DNA of 64,000 bases from the NCBI RefSeq assembly GCF_000003815.2, contig NC_049983.1:23066557-23130556 (forward strand), read 5' to 3'. Source of the DNA: Branchiostoma floridae. Lineage: Eukaryota; Chordata; Leptocardii; Amphioxiformes; Branchiostomatidae. The position numbers and the translations under genes are program-made. Below, piece after piece: positions 37,019 to 49,397 of this stretch (positions within the stretch are counted from its first letter, which is position 1; the number at the start of each line of letters is the position of its first letter). The notes beneath the pieces were generated by a model. That model made no database searches. It had not been told where the DNA came from and worked only from the letters and a program-made list of their open reading frames with translations.

Positions 37019-37140
37019 TTTGAATTCCGGAAGGCGTTGAAAGTTTGGTGGCAAGTTTTTCCAGTTGTCGGTCTACCTGGTCGTCGGCGTTTCGTCGGCA
37101 AGATACGGCTGATATCAACAGCCTTCAAGTCCCAGTATAC
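37019..37140 (-). other. Possible 5' non-coding exon of the MFSD4-like gene
   Basis: The coding exon at 30250-30650 begins with a good acceptor (TTTTTCGTAG) before the start codon, so the leader is spliced. The best upstream donor I see on the minus strand is at 37018 (CAAA/GTGAGT), preceded by a CpG-containing unique stretch. The right boundary is unknown. This is a guess from splice signals and would make the first intron about 6.4 kb. Confidence 0.25.
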
Positions 37141-38241
37141 GTGAACGCCATGACTTCTCGTCCTTCTCCGAATTCCACAACACTGATCCAAAAAAGGGCG
37201 GAGCTGTCAGATTAAAAGGAATCCCAGAGTGTGCCTTATGTTGACGACGCCACCGCCATCTTGTACAGTACTGAAGTCCCCCCAGGCAGATTCTGCGCAC
37301 AGACGAAGTCGTCGACGTAAGCAGTTGGGCGGGTACGTAAAGACTCCAGGCACTACGCAACAGCAAGCGCCTACAGGAAAAGTAGTTGAACGGGCTCGGT
37401 ACGTGCTGTACTCACCGAGCTGTGTGTTTGCAGTGACCCGTATACCCCGGGCTCGGGAGGCTATGCAAATGTAGCAGGGACCGTGTCGGTCGCTAGCCTG
37501 CTGTGTTTACAGACCCTTTACATAATCTCCAAGCAGATCTTACAATGGCATAAAATACTAGTAGTACCAAACTGGCCAAGGAGTGTAGTCAGCCAAGAGG
37601 TGTCCATTTGCCCCCGGTAGCAAAACACACTCCTAAGCCGGCTTCACTCCTCTGACAGCTTTTGATACTATCTTATGCTACCGTAGGATCTGCTTGGAGA
37701 TTAGTGTTTACACCCCCTTTCCTACTAGGACGGCGCTCTCTCTAGAATTTGACAGATCGCTCAACGAATTGAATAGAAAAGAAACGATTTTTTGTACACT
37801 TTCTGTATTTTGCTGTTCTCTAAGTCACACTTTTACATGTTGTATGAAAGCGATTGACATGAAGATGATTTACATGTTGTGTGAAAGCGAAGGCTACATG
37901 CAGGTTACATGTGCACATATTCTATTTCAGGTCGCAGTGAGAGCCCATCGCGATCGCCGTCTAGTGAAAGGGGGGCTTCCTGATATTACCAAGAACAAGG
38001 CTTAGCATGACACAGTCAACGGAAGAAATGCCATTTATGTCATTCAATCCCGGTCGTCGTGACTTGATCTGTTAGCTGCACGGTAGCGGAATTTGTGACA
38101 GGAAGACACGACCGCCATTTAAAAAACTCAGTCGGCTAAATCCAGGAGATGTTTATTTGGTACTCGAAACGTGACGACATGAGTAAACAAGCGGAGAGGG
38201 CGGTACACTGCGAGTACTTAAAGATAGAGGGCCTGCCAACC

Positions 38242-38432
38242 GTACCGGGAACACACTAACAGTGGTTAGCTTATGCGGAGTATATATATTTATACATCTT
38301 GTAAATAAACTTTTGGTATATCCCATGGACATGAAGTAGCTTAGCTTAAACATACCTAGAACACACTAACAGTGGTTGGCTTTTTATGTGAACTATATAT
38401 ATGCCATTATGATGAAGTAGCTTATGTTAAAT
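38242..38432. repeat. Tandem duplication, about 110-bp period
   Basis: GAACACACTAACAGTGGTTA ... GATGAAGTAGCTTA-style units occur twice with small deletions in the second copy. Confidence 0.75.
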
Positions 38433-39637
38433 ATTTCAGCTTCGTCGAAAACCCTATATTTATCTGGAAAAAGTTTGTATTTTTCAACACGAAAATTACC
38501 CAAGTTTTTAAATTGGTTCGACAACAAATTTTAATTTGTTCGACCTTTTTTTAAGCGTGTATGTCCAGCTGCAAGTATCATCCCCAGCTCACCCTATGGT
38601 ATGAAGCATGTTTGATTTGACGGTTTGATGCCACAGAAATAGCTTAGATGCTCGTTTGCAATTAAAACCGCGTTTCGAGATCGCACCCCTATGCCAATGC
38701 TAATACCTTGTACGTCAAAAGGGGACACTGATGAGTAAGCGGATTTGGAAAGCTCTCTCCATTTGCATCAAGCAGCAGAAAAAACATGCAAAATTTATAG
38801 GGCTAAAACCAAGAGGGCGAGAACAAAACTGACACTTGATTATGAGAAATAAAAACACAGGCACAGGAAGAATACTTTCATGTGCTAGATAATTACATAC
38901 TGAAATAAACTAAAGATTCTGTTGAGCAAAATTGCGACTTCTTTCCCGACATCAAACGACGGTTATGCAGACCTTTTCGTTCATTCATTCATTACTTCAT
39001 TACTTCTAGATGCCTGTTCATGGAATTATCAGCGGTGTTAATTGAATTTTTATCATTTTTAAAATATGGACACGACATCACTGTTATTTAATTACAATAA
39101 GTGGTGACATGTCTAGTCGGTTACGTAAATTCCATAGCTCTTTTGATTCATCAGTCTTTTAAAAGTAGTGCCACGTGTAGTGGATCATTTGGTAAAATCA
39201 CACTTGTCGCACAGTCAATGACTTTCAGCCGTACTTGTTGATCGCCAGAAGATTTGGTCGGGATTCACTGACCTACGACCGTCGAGTGCTCCCAAAATAT
39301 CGCTCGATAATCGTGACAACAGCAGGCGTATATTGCTGCCGAAGATGTCTACCCTCCAAGCAGAGGTTAGTATCCGGGTTTAAAAAAAAATGTTTTTTCA
39401 AGCGTTTATATCGGGCCTTCTATTATGTACCGTTTCCTTGATGTTTCGCTTTATGTCTTTATGTTTGGTCGCGAGACATAAAGAAATTGGTATGAAATGG
39501 AAAGTCCGATAAAAACGTTTAAAAACGTCAAAGAACAGCCAGCTAACTAACCTTTGCTTGGAGAGTAAAATATGTCATTTAGTGCTCGCAGACTCGTCGA
39601 CCGATCGACGACCTGTAAGTGTGCGCTCCTTTTCATC

Positions 39638-42600
39638 TCAAATCATTTGCGCCCTCTTGCGGACGGCCTCGGCAATAGCATGGTGTCCTCCCTGCACGCC
39701 GGCCTGTATCTCCGCGTCCCTGTTGTACGCAGAGAAGGTGTTGATGTCGATCACCTGTAGTTGGAATTGGTTATATGTAACATATCTTTAAAAGATAGAT
39801 ATTATTAACAAAGGACTGCAAACAACTTTATTGTGTGTGATTGCGAATCATAAGTACAGCCATTCTGGGAATGATTTGAGTGGCCAGTGCGGTACATCGT
39901 CTAAGCACTCCGTTTCCAGTGCTGAAGCTGGCTCTTCCAGTGCCGAGAGCGCCTCAGCACTGAAAGTCCGGTGCTGAAGAACGTTCAGCACTGGAAATAC
40001 AGTGCTGGAGCCATCTTCAGCACTGGAACCGAGTGCTGAAAGAGGAGAGTGAAACTTTCGTAGTTTTGCTCACCTGCGGGGAGCCTGAGCGGTCGAAGAT
40101 GAACTCAAACCCGCTGTTGTGGATGCCGGTTCCTTGAAGGAACTTGTGGAACGTCTCCAGGATTGGGTTCTGGAAGTCCGTGATGATGGAGTAGTCTGAA
40201 GGCTGGAGTTCGCAGGGACACAGGTTAAACCCGTGCGAGTCAGACACCTGCAAGGTAAGCCGTACGTAACTTCACTCTTTAAACCACTCTACTTATCTTT
40301 ATTATTTTTCATTCAAGTTTAAAGACGTGACAGACGTAGTGGTGCCGCACTCAAGTTGGCAAACTTCTACGTATCTTGTCTAGCCTCCACCAGGCTTTTC
40401 TGTGTGTATCATAGAATTCGGTAATAGAAAAAAAAATCTGTAAATTGGCCAGGGGAGTCAGTCCATGCTAAGGTAAATTGTTCCCCTTCGGAGTCAGATG
40501 GTAGAGACTCTATCTCATCTATGTATCTACATCTACATTTATGTATGTATGTATGTATCTATCTATCCATCTATACTTTTTTGTATTATGCATGCTAGCT
40601 ATTTCTCTCTTCGAAACGCGGACGACTTGCCCTAGGATACTTAAGAGTAATCGGTAGGTACTTCAGCAAACTTAAAAGCTTATATGAAATGAAATTGAAA
40701 AAAAAAATGGTTCTTGCGTACATTTTTCTAATGCTTCAACCCCACCTGGATGTGGAAGACGTAGAGAAGTCGTTTGTCCACGAACTCAGCGCGGTAGATG
40801 CCGCCGGTGTGAGGCAGGAACTCCTGCACGATGTACAGCCCGTTAGGGGAGGCTCCTAACAAACCTGCCGGACACGAGGCTTCACCTGAGCTGTAGGCCT
40901 GATAAAACGCCGCGACTGACTCAAATCTGGCAAAACAAAAGAATACAAAACATCTTACGTCAATTCATAAGTTCCTTGTTGATAAAAACGGCGACAATTA
41001 AAACCAATTACTAACCATCAAGGGTACGTAAAATATTTTAATAGCGTCGATGAAGGTAAGACATCTGGACTATAAGACACACAAGTTAAAGGGCACACCA
41101 GCAACTTGCGATAGATTTTGAAAACATCAATCTTGTAAACATTACAAACATCTGTCCAGTTGTTTTAGTAATTGTCTATGATAGAGTTTCAAACTACTTT
41201 TGGCCGTCTTTCAGAAGGAACGTAAAGTGTTTGCCCCAAGCACGTTTACGATTTAATCGGGAGGGCTAGCAACACTTCCCTGTAAAGACATACCCTGCTA
41301 CAGAAATAGCAAGGAAACTTGCAGGCCTATGTCCCACTAGCCACTACATACAAGTTGAACAAGAAAGATTCAATGCAAAGTAGGACAAAATAACTCCAAC
41401 TTTGATGGACCCCTTTTTACTAACAAATTTATTATTAAATTACAAAATATTTCCAACTTTGGTGGCAGATTTTCTCAAGAAATTTCTAATCAATTACAAA
41501 ATCTTTCCAACTTTGATGGCAGATTTTGTCAAGAAATTTCTCAACATATTACAAAATATTTCCAACTTTGGTGGCCCCTTTTCGCCAATGAATTTGTCAT
41601 CAAATTACACCAAAATTGTAAAAGAACGAAACAAACTTGATAACGTCCTTTCCGCTTCCGCCTCGGTCGGGTTTGACGACGAAGGCCGAGTCCTCGCCGA
41701 ACGCCGCTCGGATCTGTTCGGGTGTCGGGTTCGCCGAGCAGATCGTCTTCGGCATGGGGATTCCATATTTCTTAGCCTTGGCGATAACAAATATAAATCT
41801 TAGAAAAAGACTTAAACTCTTATAAATTATGAGAGATTATTATTCTTAGAAATTACGAGAAATAGAACGATTAGTTTCATCAGTGAATGCAAATTAAAGT
41901 AATTTCTAGGCTTGATTGAATCAAAACGGATGGCCAAATGATTAATCCCTTCCCCCGCAACTCCTTCTAAAACACACTTTGCAGTGATATAGTAACATCT
42001 TGATCACGTCGCAAATATTTCAAACAATACTGAATACAGGATAACAGGATTCTATTCAAAACCCAGACATCACATCACAGGCGACGTTTTGGCGACCGTC
42101 TGTCACCTTCGACAGGCAAATCTGGCCGTGCTTCTCATTGCGGTGTTGACATTGTACTGCAGCTAGGTGTCGCTGCTTGCAGATGTCTTAGTATTTGCAC
42201 ACATACTTCGTATAATTTATGCGGCGCATTATGCGGCCACAAAACTGAGGAAGGTGACAGGCGGTCGGCTGTGATTTTATGTCTTTGTTGTGAATACAGA
42301 ACCCTGTCATCCAGTTTTTCTTCAGCTTGGTTCCTGAAACTATTCACAGATATTTCTACTGATGTAAACTTACAAGAACACACTGCAAAGCTTTGCTGCA
42401 CCCCACTTGCACGGCAATCTTGGGGTTAATGACCGGGCGGTCATGCGCCTCTGCCCAGGCCAGGATCACCTCTGCTTGGTCGGGAGAGTGCGCATGCCCG
42501 TGTACATGCGCACCGGAGCTGGTGCGGTTGCAGAAGACAGCCAGTGGTGGCGGTTGGCTGAGGTCTACAGACACCTCGTCCGCTACCCATTCCTCAACGG

Positions 42601-42706
42601 AGAGGTCGGGGTGCGCTTCCAGGGCTTCCCGCATGGGGGCGTACCACTTGTCATTGTCGTGGAGGACGATGACCTTTTTGGACATTCTATTGGATAAATT
42701 CATCAT
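39638..42706 (-). CDS. ATP-grasp-fold ligase/kinase-like protein (5 exons, 314 aa)
   Basis: Exons: 42374-42706, 41637-41776, 40746-40926, 40074-40247 and 39638-39754 (TGA). They total 945 nt in one frame. The first Met is at 42706; Met8 (MSKKVIVLHDN, 42685) is an equally good start. The N-terminal part is a pre-ATP-grasp Rossmann-like domain. It is followed by the ATP-binding lysine and glycine loop VVKPDRGGSGKD (144-155), the hinge YIVQEF, and the metal-binding Asp/Asn of VIDINTF (Asp279, Asn281). Spacing and C-terminal position fit RimK-like ATP-grasp proteins, which join a carboxylate to an amine or phosphorylate a small molecule. I cannot name the substrate. The exon 2 donor is a weak GTTTGT but keeps phase (Lys158). 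No targeting signal or membrane segment is seen. This is the only gene here without exon-edge copies. Confidence 0.8.
39905..40045. mobile_element. Foldback element made of CAGTGCTGAA motifs in ATP-grasp intron 4
   Basis: Left TTTCCAGTGCTGAAGCTGGC is mirrored by GCCATCTTCAGCACTGGAAC on the right. Inside are further CAGCACTG/CAGTGCTG inverted copies. It ends about 30 bp from the donor of exon 4. Confidence 0.75.
41396..41625. repeat. Minisatellite, 54-57 bp period, four copies, in ATP-grasp intron 1
   Basis: Units start CCAACTTTGATGG/CCAACTTTGGTGG at 41396, 41453, 41507 and 41561 and contain AAATTTCT..AATTACAAAATATTT. It ends about a dozen bp from the exon 2 donor but contains no exon sequence. 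Confidence 0.85.
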
Positions 42707-43901
42707 AAATACAATATCACCATGGTTTAGCGTTGGTAGATACGACTAATAAAGTTTACAATTTTGGTCTGACATGAAAAAAATTGGAATTTGCAGAAAT
42801 TTCAAAGGGGGGCGGTATAGACTTCCAAGTGTCGAACTTTGACCTGTTATTATTGTCACGTGTGCCCAAGGTCACGTGTTCGATGTGACTGGTCATTCAT
42901 CCCGAGGAAGGTCAAATACTTGGTAACTCGCGACTTTCTTTTGTTGGACGGAAAGTATAAATTTTAGTAATCTGATGCGAGTGCTAGGATACATTTTATA
43001 CATGTTTACTTGCTGGGTGGACCCAAGTCATTTTCGATTCTCATCTTTTGCTCAAATTATCAGTTTTACAACTACTGGGTCAATATATTTCGGCCAACTG
43101 ATAAACCATGAAAAGCCTATTGATTTCTCTCACCAAACATTACCAAACCCAATATTCATCTCATCATGCATAAAAATATATAGATAAATAAATCATGTAT
43201 ACAAAACGTATCAATAAAGACAAAAAAATGACTTCACTGTTGTAAAACTTTGTTAATCTCTTTGCATTATTCTAATGATAATCGATCTGTGTCATTCAAT
43301 TTGTTACCAACATTCTAAAACAGGTAAAGCTACTTGACAACGTACTTCTATGTTCTCTATAAATCAAAGTTGCTGAACAAGCTACTGAAGATGACCCATG
43401 TGGGAAACTTGATTTTTTTTAGGTACACAGATTATTTAACATTAAATATTTTCTGTGCATCGAAGACAATTATGTTTTATATTACTGGTTGTTTAACTAC
43501 ATGTCCAAAAAAACTTAAAAGTAAGGCACAGTAACATATTACAATGTACAGTTGGCAAACACCATTACTAACAACTTACAGTTACACTTTCTAAAGTCTA
43601 ATACGTGTATTGAATGCTACAAACCAGATAGAGAATGCTTGCCATACTATTTCATGAGGCCTACACAATATGATATATAAATCTTCATGTATCCGGTATA
43701 TACCGCATGTATATACAGTATGACATAATATCACAAAATCCGGATCCCCTGCACTGTAACTGTCATAAATCAATTCATTGTTTGCCATATTTTTATATGT
43801 GTGGTTTTCAGTTTGGAGAAGCAGAATCATTTTCATACTTCAATCAGTTACTCTTGTAAAAGTACATTATTTTCCACAAGTTCATTTTTCATTTGATCAG
43901 T

Positions 43902-46290
43902 TTAGTTTTCTTCCTCTTCTTTCTTCTTTTTCTTCTTCTTCTTTTTGTGTGCCTTAGTTTCTTCTACTTCCTCAGCAACCTATAACAAAGAGAAACAAAA
44001 TCCACAGAACAAACTTTAAGTTAGCAAACTTGTGACATGGTCTCTTGAACTTTGAATTTGCATTGACCAAACAACATCCTGAGAACAAATGAAAAGGTAC
44101 ACAATGCAGACAACCTCCTAACAATAAGTATAATTGTAACTAAAAAGATTTTCATTGTATCCAAGTGGTTTAGACTTAAGAAATATGAATGCTGTTTATG
44201 TTACCATTGTCTGCTCATCATCCCCACTTTCCTTGTGTTTGTCTTTCTTCTTTTTCTTCTCCTTCGAATCTGCAAGAAGAAAATAAGACAAAAATTTACT
44301 ACAAAAGAGTGGTATAGAACAGAGCATGGAGAACTTAAGTATCCTTACAAAAATATAGTTTTATTATATAGCAGCACAATAATAATTGGCAGACTTCATC
44401 CCCTTACTTATGCTGCTTTATAAAAATTGCATTGTGTACACACATGTACTGTGTTCCACAAAAGAACACACAGAGAGACACAGACAGAAAGACACACACA
44501 CACACATCAAAGGTACCAACCAGGAGTTTCTGATATGTCTTCTGCTACATTTGCTTCAACTTCTTCTTTGCACTTTTCCTTCTTCTTTTTCTTCTTCTTG
44601 TGTGACCTCTCTTCCAGCTCTAGAAATGGATATTTTTACAAATGATTAATTGATTGATTGAAACATTGACAAAAACATTGCAGTTGTAGTATTGTATCAT
44701 ATTTGTAGTTGATTGTAAGAGAGTTTATTAAGACTTTTAGAACTCACCTGTTGAAGTGCTTGTGTCTCCGGTACTACCAACAAGTCTATCAGTTTTGGCC
44801 TCTGAATCTTCTTCTGTCTTCTTCTTTTTTGAAGAATCGACTTCCTCCACATCTACCACATGATGAAGACAAGAGAAGGTTACACATTACTTCTACCATG
44901 ACAGTAGATTTACACCATTCTCAATACTACACTCACCAATGTTTCTGAACCAGCAAATCTAGAGACAAAAAAGTTACGTCCACAACTTTTTGTTGTACTG
45001 AATTTAAGTAGATTTCCAATGACATCTGTAAAATATTAAGGATGTCTAATCCTTTCTTAATTTTAAGAAAAAAATGACTGCAAAGGTCTTTCTACTGGCA
45101 ACATAGCTACCATCACACTTTAAATACCTTCAACGTCATGTTTTCTTTTCTTCCTCTTCTTCTTGTCATAGTGACCAGAATCTCTTCTCTGTGTGCTGAC
45201 ATGTCCATTTACTGGCTTAGGTTCTCCTGGAAAAGACAAACACAAAAATAGCAGATTTCATCACATCATTGTCATTCTGGTTGACTTGGGAACAGACTCA
45301 GTCCAAAAACCTTCCTATCAGCTCAACTATCATTGAGTGTAAAAGTTACAACTTTAAGAATATCATTAGATGCAGATTACAATGTATATTACCAAAGAGT
45401 TATCAAAGTGTTGACCAGGTGAATACAATTTAGGTCGTGTACCTAGAACCTAATTTTCCTATCACTATGTACAGTCAAACATGTCCAAGTGACCACCCAT
45501 ACATGTACATACGAAGCACCAGAACAATGTGACCATTTTTTGTTGGATGATTTTCCCATTGCAACAAGCATTAAGAATCCAGTCTATCATGACCACCTGT
45601 CCACGGATGTCAGATCGTATTGGTCCCAGAGTGGTCTTCTTGGGTAGTTTTGACTGTATTAAGACTTAAATGCTCAGACTTACTCCAGCCGAATGGTTTG
45701 AACCTTGGTCTGAGACCCTGAGGCAGCTGTGTGTTGAGCGGTGGTGCAGGAGGGGGGATGGTGACTGATGGAACAGCCACAGACTGCATTATGTTGATCT
45801 CCCCGTGCATGTGGGGTACTGAAGGAAAAAACACAATAATATTAATAATCAATCAGTAACTTAATAATCCAGATAATACAATACGCAAGTAACTGGATGG
45901 GATTCAGTCCTCACCTCTAGGAGTGGGTACCGGTACAAAAATTCAGGTATGGGTACAGTCCAAGTTCAGTTTTACAGTTAGCTGTTTTCCTTACTTATTA
46001 AGTTGCCAACCAGTAAAAGAGCAAAGTTTTGACAAACCTGATTCAAGTCTTCCATCCAGTTCACTGGGCAACAGCAGGGTCAGACCGTCCTGCTGTGGGC
46101 AACAGATATTGAGACATTCTGTAACATTGACTCCAGATCTCAAAATTCCACTGGGTGCCAAAGTACCGCCACATGAGAAAAAGTACTAGTACATGAAGTT
46201 CTTTAAAGAGATTGACCAATGCGACATCAGTAATCCTGAGGTATATGTACTACACAGGATATTCAGGTGTCCAAGACAATCTTGAGAAGG

Positions 46291-46336
<46 letters not shown>

Positions 46337-48123
46337 AATGTTTTTTTTTTATGTGGCAGTATGATGACACCTCATTGAATTATGAGAGTTGGTGTTACAC
46401 GTTTATATGGAAATAGATGGAAAGATTCTTCCATCAAGACTACCTGTTACTTCAGTCATTCATCATATTGATATAATTATAAAACGAAAAAAACAACAAC
46501 TAACTAACATATGTATATTAGCCCTAACCTGTAAATGTTGGGTGTTCTTTGTCACCTGCAAGTCATATTTAGAACCAGCCTGAAAAAGTATAAGGACCAG
46601 TAAGTGATACATATTTATAATAAACCAAGACCTAACTAAGTTCACTCCCTTTGGGTGATGTAGAAACAGCTTCAATATTCAAATAAAAAATCAGGAAGCA
46701 CAAAAGCAACATTGAACATTCATACTACCTACCTCAGTCTCCACAGTTGTGCCTTTGTGGAGTTTCACTTTTTGTCCTGACAAACATTTTGGGTCAAACT
46801 GCAAGCAGAATACAGCAATTATTAGCTTAAAGACAGATTTTCCTACCACAAGACAGCATGAAATATCTCAATAATGCCTCAACTTGTTGTCATGAATCTG
46901 TTTTACAACAAAAATGACTGTGGCCCACATAAGACATTTGTTGTTCATTCCTTGTTGTTCTTAGCCACAGGTTAAAACCAATGAGGAACTGGCAATAAAC
47001 TAACATGGAAGAATCAATGGAAAAAAAAATTCTTAAAGGCAACCTAAGCAATATTACAGTGTCAAAGTGGAAATATTCTGAATATTTCAATATTATACAG
47101 ACTGCCTTATTCAGAATATTTCCACTCTTAACAATGTGATATTGCTTAGGTTGCCTTTAAGACTTAGTTTTTAATTCCTTACATCTTTCGGTGCCCTGAT
47201 GACCCACAGTTCCTGGTCAGCTGTGTGTAGACAGTCAGACGTGAGCAGGTCCTGCCCACTCTGTTTCCCTGCCCTGGTGGTCACTCGGCTGAAGTTCACT
47301 GGACACTCGAACCTGAGGAGAGGAAAAGGACACTGTTGGAACTGAAATATACTTAGTCTTGTAGCCTGGTATCTAATCTATTTATCAGTATCGGCTGCAG
47401 TTCACTGGACACTCAAACCTGGGCAGAGGTGAAAAGAACAATGCTGCTGGAACTGAGATATACATGTAGCTTGGTATCCATTTATTGTAGGTCTGGTGAC
47501 CGTGTGCTCTTTAGATCACTTACCTGCCAAATAGTCTGACACCCGTTAATAGAAGATCTATTATCTAAAATACGACTTGAACGGAGCAAGAAGAGACAAG
47601 TGTCAATGCTCTGTCCAGCTCGGATGACGCTTACAACTGGCAATCCCACCAGGAGAGCCAGGGTATACCATATCAAATCACATACTGACATAGGGTGGCC
47701 TGGGTTGTACCATCATTTCACCATTACAATAGTTAAGTGAAATATACGAGCTCTGATTGGCTTACTTAGTTAGTTAGTAGGGATGCACGGTTTTCTGTAA
47801 TGGCATATGTCAATCAGCATCGGTAATGGGAGTTAAACAGGCATTCAGAATTTTGATTTCAGTTATTCTAGTGCCACTTTGAAGAAATATTTCATGCCTA
47901 AACTGATTATTGATGAAAGGGACAAACATTTGAAAGTTCTATTTGGTGGCAAAGCAGTCAGAGAAGCAAGAATATACTACTAGTAGTATGGTGGATGCCA
48001 GGCCAGCTGAAATATGCTCAGTGATCAACAAAAGAGTAATTCCCACCTTAAAGGCACCTGGCCTGTGCTCTCCTGAGGTGAGTCTGGCCCACTGATGTCT
48101 GACTCTTCACTGTCAGATATCAT
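43902..48123 (-). CDS. POLR1G: RNA polymerase I subunit RPA34/POLR1G (CD3EAP) homologue, 319 aa
   Basis: Eleven coding exons: 48047-48123, 47183-47312, 46733-46798, 46529-46579, 46038-46092, 45684-45818, 45128-45226, 44748-44852, 44521-44619, 44205-44269 and 43902-43979 (TAA). They sum to 960 nt. The start is acidic (MISDSEESDISGPDSPQES). The region FECPVNFSRV through ELWVIRAPKDFDP, then KVKLHKGTTVE and SKYDLQV, has the order of the RPA34.5 dimerisation module that pairs with RPA49 in Pol I. The C-terminal half alternates acidic stretches with four lysine blocks, the last being nine lysines before EEEEN, typical of nucleolar proteins. Human POLR1G is longer (about 510 residues). A non-coding 5' exon with donor at 49009 (GTAAGT) lies head to head with THNSL1. 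Several exons are phase 1-1, so lysine blocks could be skipped in frame. Confidence 0.85.
45470..45658. mobile_element. MITE in POLR1G intron 6
   Basis: TACAGTCAAACATGTCCAAG at the left and CTTGGGTAGTTTTGACTGTA at the right form inverted ends. 189 bp, non-coding. Confidence 0.7.
46130..46400. repeat. Dispersed MITE-like repeat, copy 2, with (CT)n insertion
   Basis: Related to 5730-5900. A (CT)23 or so microsatellite at 46291-46336 follows AAGGCC. Lies in POLR1G intron 4. Confidence 0.65.
47032..47161. mobile_element. Long foldback MITE in POLR1G intron 2
   Basis: Arms 47032-47084 and 47109-47161 are near-perfect inverted repeats (CTTAAAGGCAACCTAAGCAA .. TGGAAATATTCTGAAT) with a 24-bp loop. 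The right arm ends about 20 bp from the exon 2 donor at 47182, so the donor could be brought next to a stable hairpin in the transcript. Confidence 0.85.
47396..47470 (-). repeat. Copy of POLR1G exon 2 start with 3' splice site
   Basis: The minus strand reads CCCAG/GTTTGAGTGTCCAGTGAACTG, repeating the border at 47312/47313 at an offset of 106 bp. About 40 bp of upstream intron are included (GCTGGAACTGAGATATAC against GTTGGAACTGAAATATAC). Confidence 0.8.
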
Positions 48124-48380
48124 GGTAATGTCTTACAGGTTCTGTTGTCAGCAATCATCAGGAAATGGGCTGTCTGAAAGGAGAGCAAAGAGATCAAGTG
48201 ATGACAAAACTCTCCTTTACATCTTTGAAGTAACAACTTGAGCAACTTGTCTTAAGTTGATGTTACTCTTCACACGGCAATACAAGCACATACATGTACT
48301 TCATAAATGTTGTAACAGTGGGGGGGTTGAAGTAGTAGCGTCAAACAGTCATGCCATTTAACACAGGCTGGCCAGCCTTT

Positions 48381-48450
48381 TCGGTGCTGCGTTGGCACTG
48401 CTTGGGGTTTGTAATCTGCCGGCCCGGATTCAATCCCGGGTGTCGGCATG
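48381..48450 (+). mobile_element. tRNA-derived SINE-like fragment
   Basis: A perfect T-arm (CCCGGATTCAATCCCGGG, 48423-48440) with a B-box-like loop follows an A-box-like TGCGTTGGCACTGCTTGG. The acceptor stem does not pair, so it is not a tRNA gene. Lies in the POLR1G leader intron. Confidence 0.5.
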
Positions 48451-49009
48451 TTGTTTCTTTCTACTCCTTTCTTACATTATGAAATGTATTTTGCAATATA
48501 ACTTAATCAAAACAACATTGTTTAAAAGAACAGATACCTTGTCTGATTCACACGCTGCGGGCAGCTGCTTTTCCAATGAAGGCCGCCTTCAAGTCAAGAT
48601 GACACAAAAAAGTTGTCAGCCAAATGTACGTCGACGGCACAGCAAAAATAGGCTATTCGCAGAAGGATACATTTTCATACACATGTACACGCATGCAGAC
48701 TAGTGGGTACGTTATCAAGTGAACTGGAAATCTTTCTTCTTTAGCTGGATATGTAACTGTTATACACAAACGCACATACATCCACAGCTTTTTAATCTAG
48801 ACGAAGAAATAGGAGATATCAATCTTAAGTACAGGATTTCTTTACGTGATGTCTATCTTATAATAAAGACAACAAAACAAAACCCAGTCCTAGTAGATTT
48901 CCACTGCCCCCCTCCCCAAACGCACATTTCTGCAGAAAGAAGACGTCTAAATCGTCAGACCAAGAAAAAGTAAATACACCAATTGGTTAGGAAACTAGAT
49001 TGTACTTAC

Positions 49010-49240
49010 GCCTGCTTCTTTCAGTGTAAACTATGTTGATTGCACAAGTGATTTGCTGGTAATTTAGAGGGTAACCAAAGTTCATCAAAGTTACACGTGC
49101 GTTTACATTCCGAAGCTCCCGGTTTCACTTCCGGGTTAGACCGCATCGAACCAAAAATTAGCTCAATCGGTGTACAAAAAAATCTATCCCTGTTTGTGAT
49201 ATACATGTATGACGCAAGAAATATCAACTAATAATCTAAG
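49010..49240 (-). other. Probable 5' non-coding exon of POLR1G
   Basis: On the minus strand a strong donor (GTAAGT at 49009-49004) ends a stretch with no matching start codon. A good acceptor lies just upstream of the POLR1G start codon (around 48144). The right boundary is a guess; the exon faces the THNSL1 leader across about 150 bp. Confidence 0.45.
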
Positions 49241-49397
49241 GGTATATTGTTGTATATTTTAAGTTGAGTCATGCTATATTTACTTCTTTTAGTAGAAAAA
49301 TCTGTTTTTGTTGTTGTTTTGATGCTGCCACTGTTTCTAAAGTTCAAAGGTTACCAGTTTTCACGTGGAGGCGGGTTTCACAATCACAGAGAATTCC
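49241..49397. promoter_or_regulatory. Probable bidirectional promoter, POLR1G / THNSL1
   Basis: The two genes point away from each other. A THNSL1 leader exon probably ends at the donor at 49398 (GTGAGT) and joins the acceptor at 49854-49855. The POLR1G leader exon ends at 49010. The interval has an E-box (CACGTG) in TTCACGTGGAGG near 49362 and no TATA box, as usual for housekeeping pairs. Confidence 0.4.

Larger units (their letters stand above)
30660..39630. other. Gene-poor interval between MFSD4 and the ATP-grasp gene
   Basis: Nine kilobases without a supported coding exon. It holds tetranucleotide repeats (31700-31900), a 472-bp TIR element (32254-32725), a CTA/TAG palindrome (34655-34705), tandem duplications (35046-35297; 38242-38432) and a perfect palindrome at 36644-36663. 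It may hold the MFSD4 leader exon and promoter near 37.0-37.3 kb. Confidence 0.6.

Noticed and set aside
39638-42706. Calling the ATP-grasp gene ITPK1 or RimK by name
   Set aside because: Only fold-level motifs are visible; the substrate-defining residues do not let me choose.
48381-48450. Possible tRNA gene
   Set aside because: Only the T-arm and a weak A box are present; there is no acceptor stem or proper anticodon arm. More likely a SINE fragment.
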